A stretch of DNA of 5,927 nt from Planctomycetaceae bacterium (GTDB taxonomy: Bacteria; Planctomycetota; Planctomycetia; Pirellulales; Thermoguttaceae). This document shows, piece after piece, positions 5,588 to 5,927 of this stretch. A program made the translations under genes and the position numbers. The stretch is from positions 1 through 5,927 of the forward strand of contig JAITST010000023.1 of assembly GCA_031287585.1 (NCBI GenBank). Reading direction: 5' to 3'. Position 1 is the stretch's first letter, and the number at the start of each line of letters is the position of its first letter. The notes beneath the pieces are model-generated. The model ran no database searches, was not told the origin of the DNA, and saw only the letters and a list, made by a program, of their open reading frames with translations.

Positions 5588-5621
5588 CCGTTTTGACGGC
5601 TGATTTGTGCCGTCAAAACGG
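5588..5621. repeat. Perfect 13-bp inverted repeat at the 3' side of the transposase remnant
   Basis: CCGTTTTGACGGC (5588-5600) and GCCGTCAAAACGG (5609-5621) are exact reverse complements with an 8-base loop. The stem begins 12 bases past the transposase stop codon on the minus strand. The T-rich bases (TTTTCTTTTTAT) lie just left of the stem, so on the minus strand the hairpin is followed by A residues, not U, and it is not a standard intrinsic terminator in either direction. It is the strongest palindrome in the window and has stayed perfect beside a decayed gene. Confidence 0.75.
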
Positions 5622-5633
5622 AGTATCTCCCCG

Positions 5634-5927
5634 CTAATCCACTCTGCCCAACTTTTTCAAACTCAAATAGCGGCTTATATTACTGCCTAAATTTCTCATA
5701 CCTATCCAAAACTTTGCTCTCGCAAAACCGATACTGCGCAGCGTCTCCTCTTTCATCCGCATACGCTTGCTCACAACCCAGACGCGGCTGTTCCGGCAAC
5801 ACATCCAAATACGGTACACTATCGTGAACCTTCGCTGTCGTCACGCCGTAACCCCAAATCAACTTCCAAATCGCGTCAACCCACGGATGGTCTTTGTAAC
5901 CGAAAAACGACTCATCGCCCTTCTTCG
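5634..5927 (-). pseudogene. IS5-type (DDE) transposase remnant with internal deletion and frameshift, 5' end outside the window
   Basis: Two minus-strand frames carry two parts of one protein. The first runs from the window edge through FFGYKDHPWVD, then TTAKVHDSVPYLDVLPEQP, then AYAD (5927 to about 5755). This matches the middle of IS5-family transposases, ending at the AD of the YAD[SK].Y block that carries a catalytic Asp. The second gives ETLRSIGFARAKFWIG, then MRNLGSNISRYLSLKK, ending at TAG 5634-5636, which is the C-terminal tail of the same family. The intervening part, where relatives have about 60-80 residues including the Y-x2-R-x3-E-x6-K signature with the catalytic Glu, is missing. 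The frames meet near 5745-5763. An internal deletion not divisible by three explains both facts. The product cannot catalyse transposition. The family is recalled from motif pattern; the exact IS subgroup is not determined. Confidence 0.8.

Larger units (their letters stand above)
5415..5633. other. A+T-rich spacer between the small reading frame and the transposase remnant
   Basis: No coding frame here is recognisable. The stretch holds an inverted repeat, an A13 tract, a T7 tract at 5550-5556, and a perfect 13-bp stem. It probably contains the outer end of the IS element whose transposase tail begins at 5634, but I cannot place the terminal inverted repeat because the other end of the element lies outside the window. 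Confidence 0.4.

Noticed and set aside
1..5927. CRISPR array, retron, or multi-gene defence system
   Set aside because: I saw no regularly spaced repeats, reverse transcriptase, nuclease-helicase set or effector gene. The lone methyltransferase has no restriction or specificity partner and lacks DNA-methyltransferase motifs such as DPPY.

Overview
The window looks like a stretch of bacterial chromosome of intermediate G+C, most probably from a member of the Planctomycetota. That placement is inference from protein recall: the IspG C-terminus (a GLWCG...NLKRG-type tail) and the UvrA form (an RVFISRWQSY-type segment before the CxxCxG motif, and an LSNGEQRRVSLTSALGSS signature I) resemble planctomycete versions. 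No database search was possible.

Layout, left to right. (1) Positions 2-163 hold the last 53 codons of ispG, the iron-sulfur enzyme of the MEP isoprenoid pathway, cut by the window edge. (2) Positions 164-1001 are a decayed intergenic region with two hairpins. Its right part carries the broken remains of a VapC-like PIN-domain toxin, read in more than one frame, whose last stop lies 6 bases before the next gene. (3) Positions 1002-4202 encode a full-length UvrA-family DNA-damage-recognition ATPase of 1066 residues. It has an unusual Asp/Asn-rich insertion of about 100 residues in the UvrB-binding region and an altered first ABC signature. (4) A convergent hairpin separates uvrA from a minus-strand class I SAM-dependent methyltransferase of 250 residues (5018-4266). 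(5) Positions 5019-5633 contain no recognisable full gene, but do contain a G+C-richer block, several dyads, a promoter-like element followed by a Shine-Dalgarno inside a hairpin, an A13 tract and a perfect 13-bp stem. (6) At the right edge, on the minus strand, lies a broken IS5-type transposase with an internal deletion and frameshift.

The two intact housekeeping-type genes (ispG, uvrA) show no functional link and are separated by toxin debris. The right half (a lone methyltransferase between structured spacer and IS debris) looks like an accessory region. I see no convincing new multi-gene system. The points most worth a second look are the PIN toxin remnant directly abutting uvrA, the acidic UvrA insertion, the blockwise synonymous-codon mosaic within uvrA, and the Shine-Dalgarno-sequestering hairpin near 5360.
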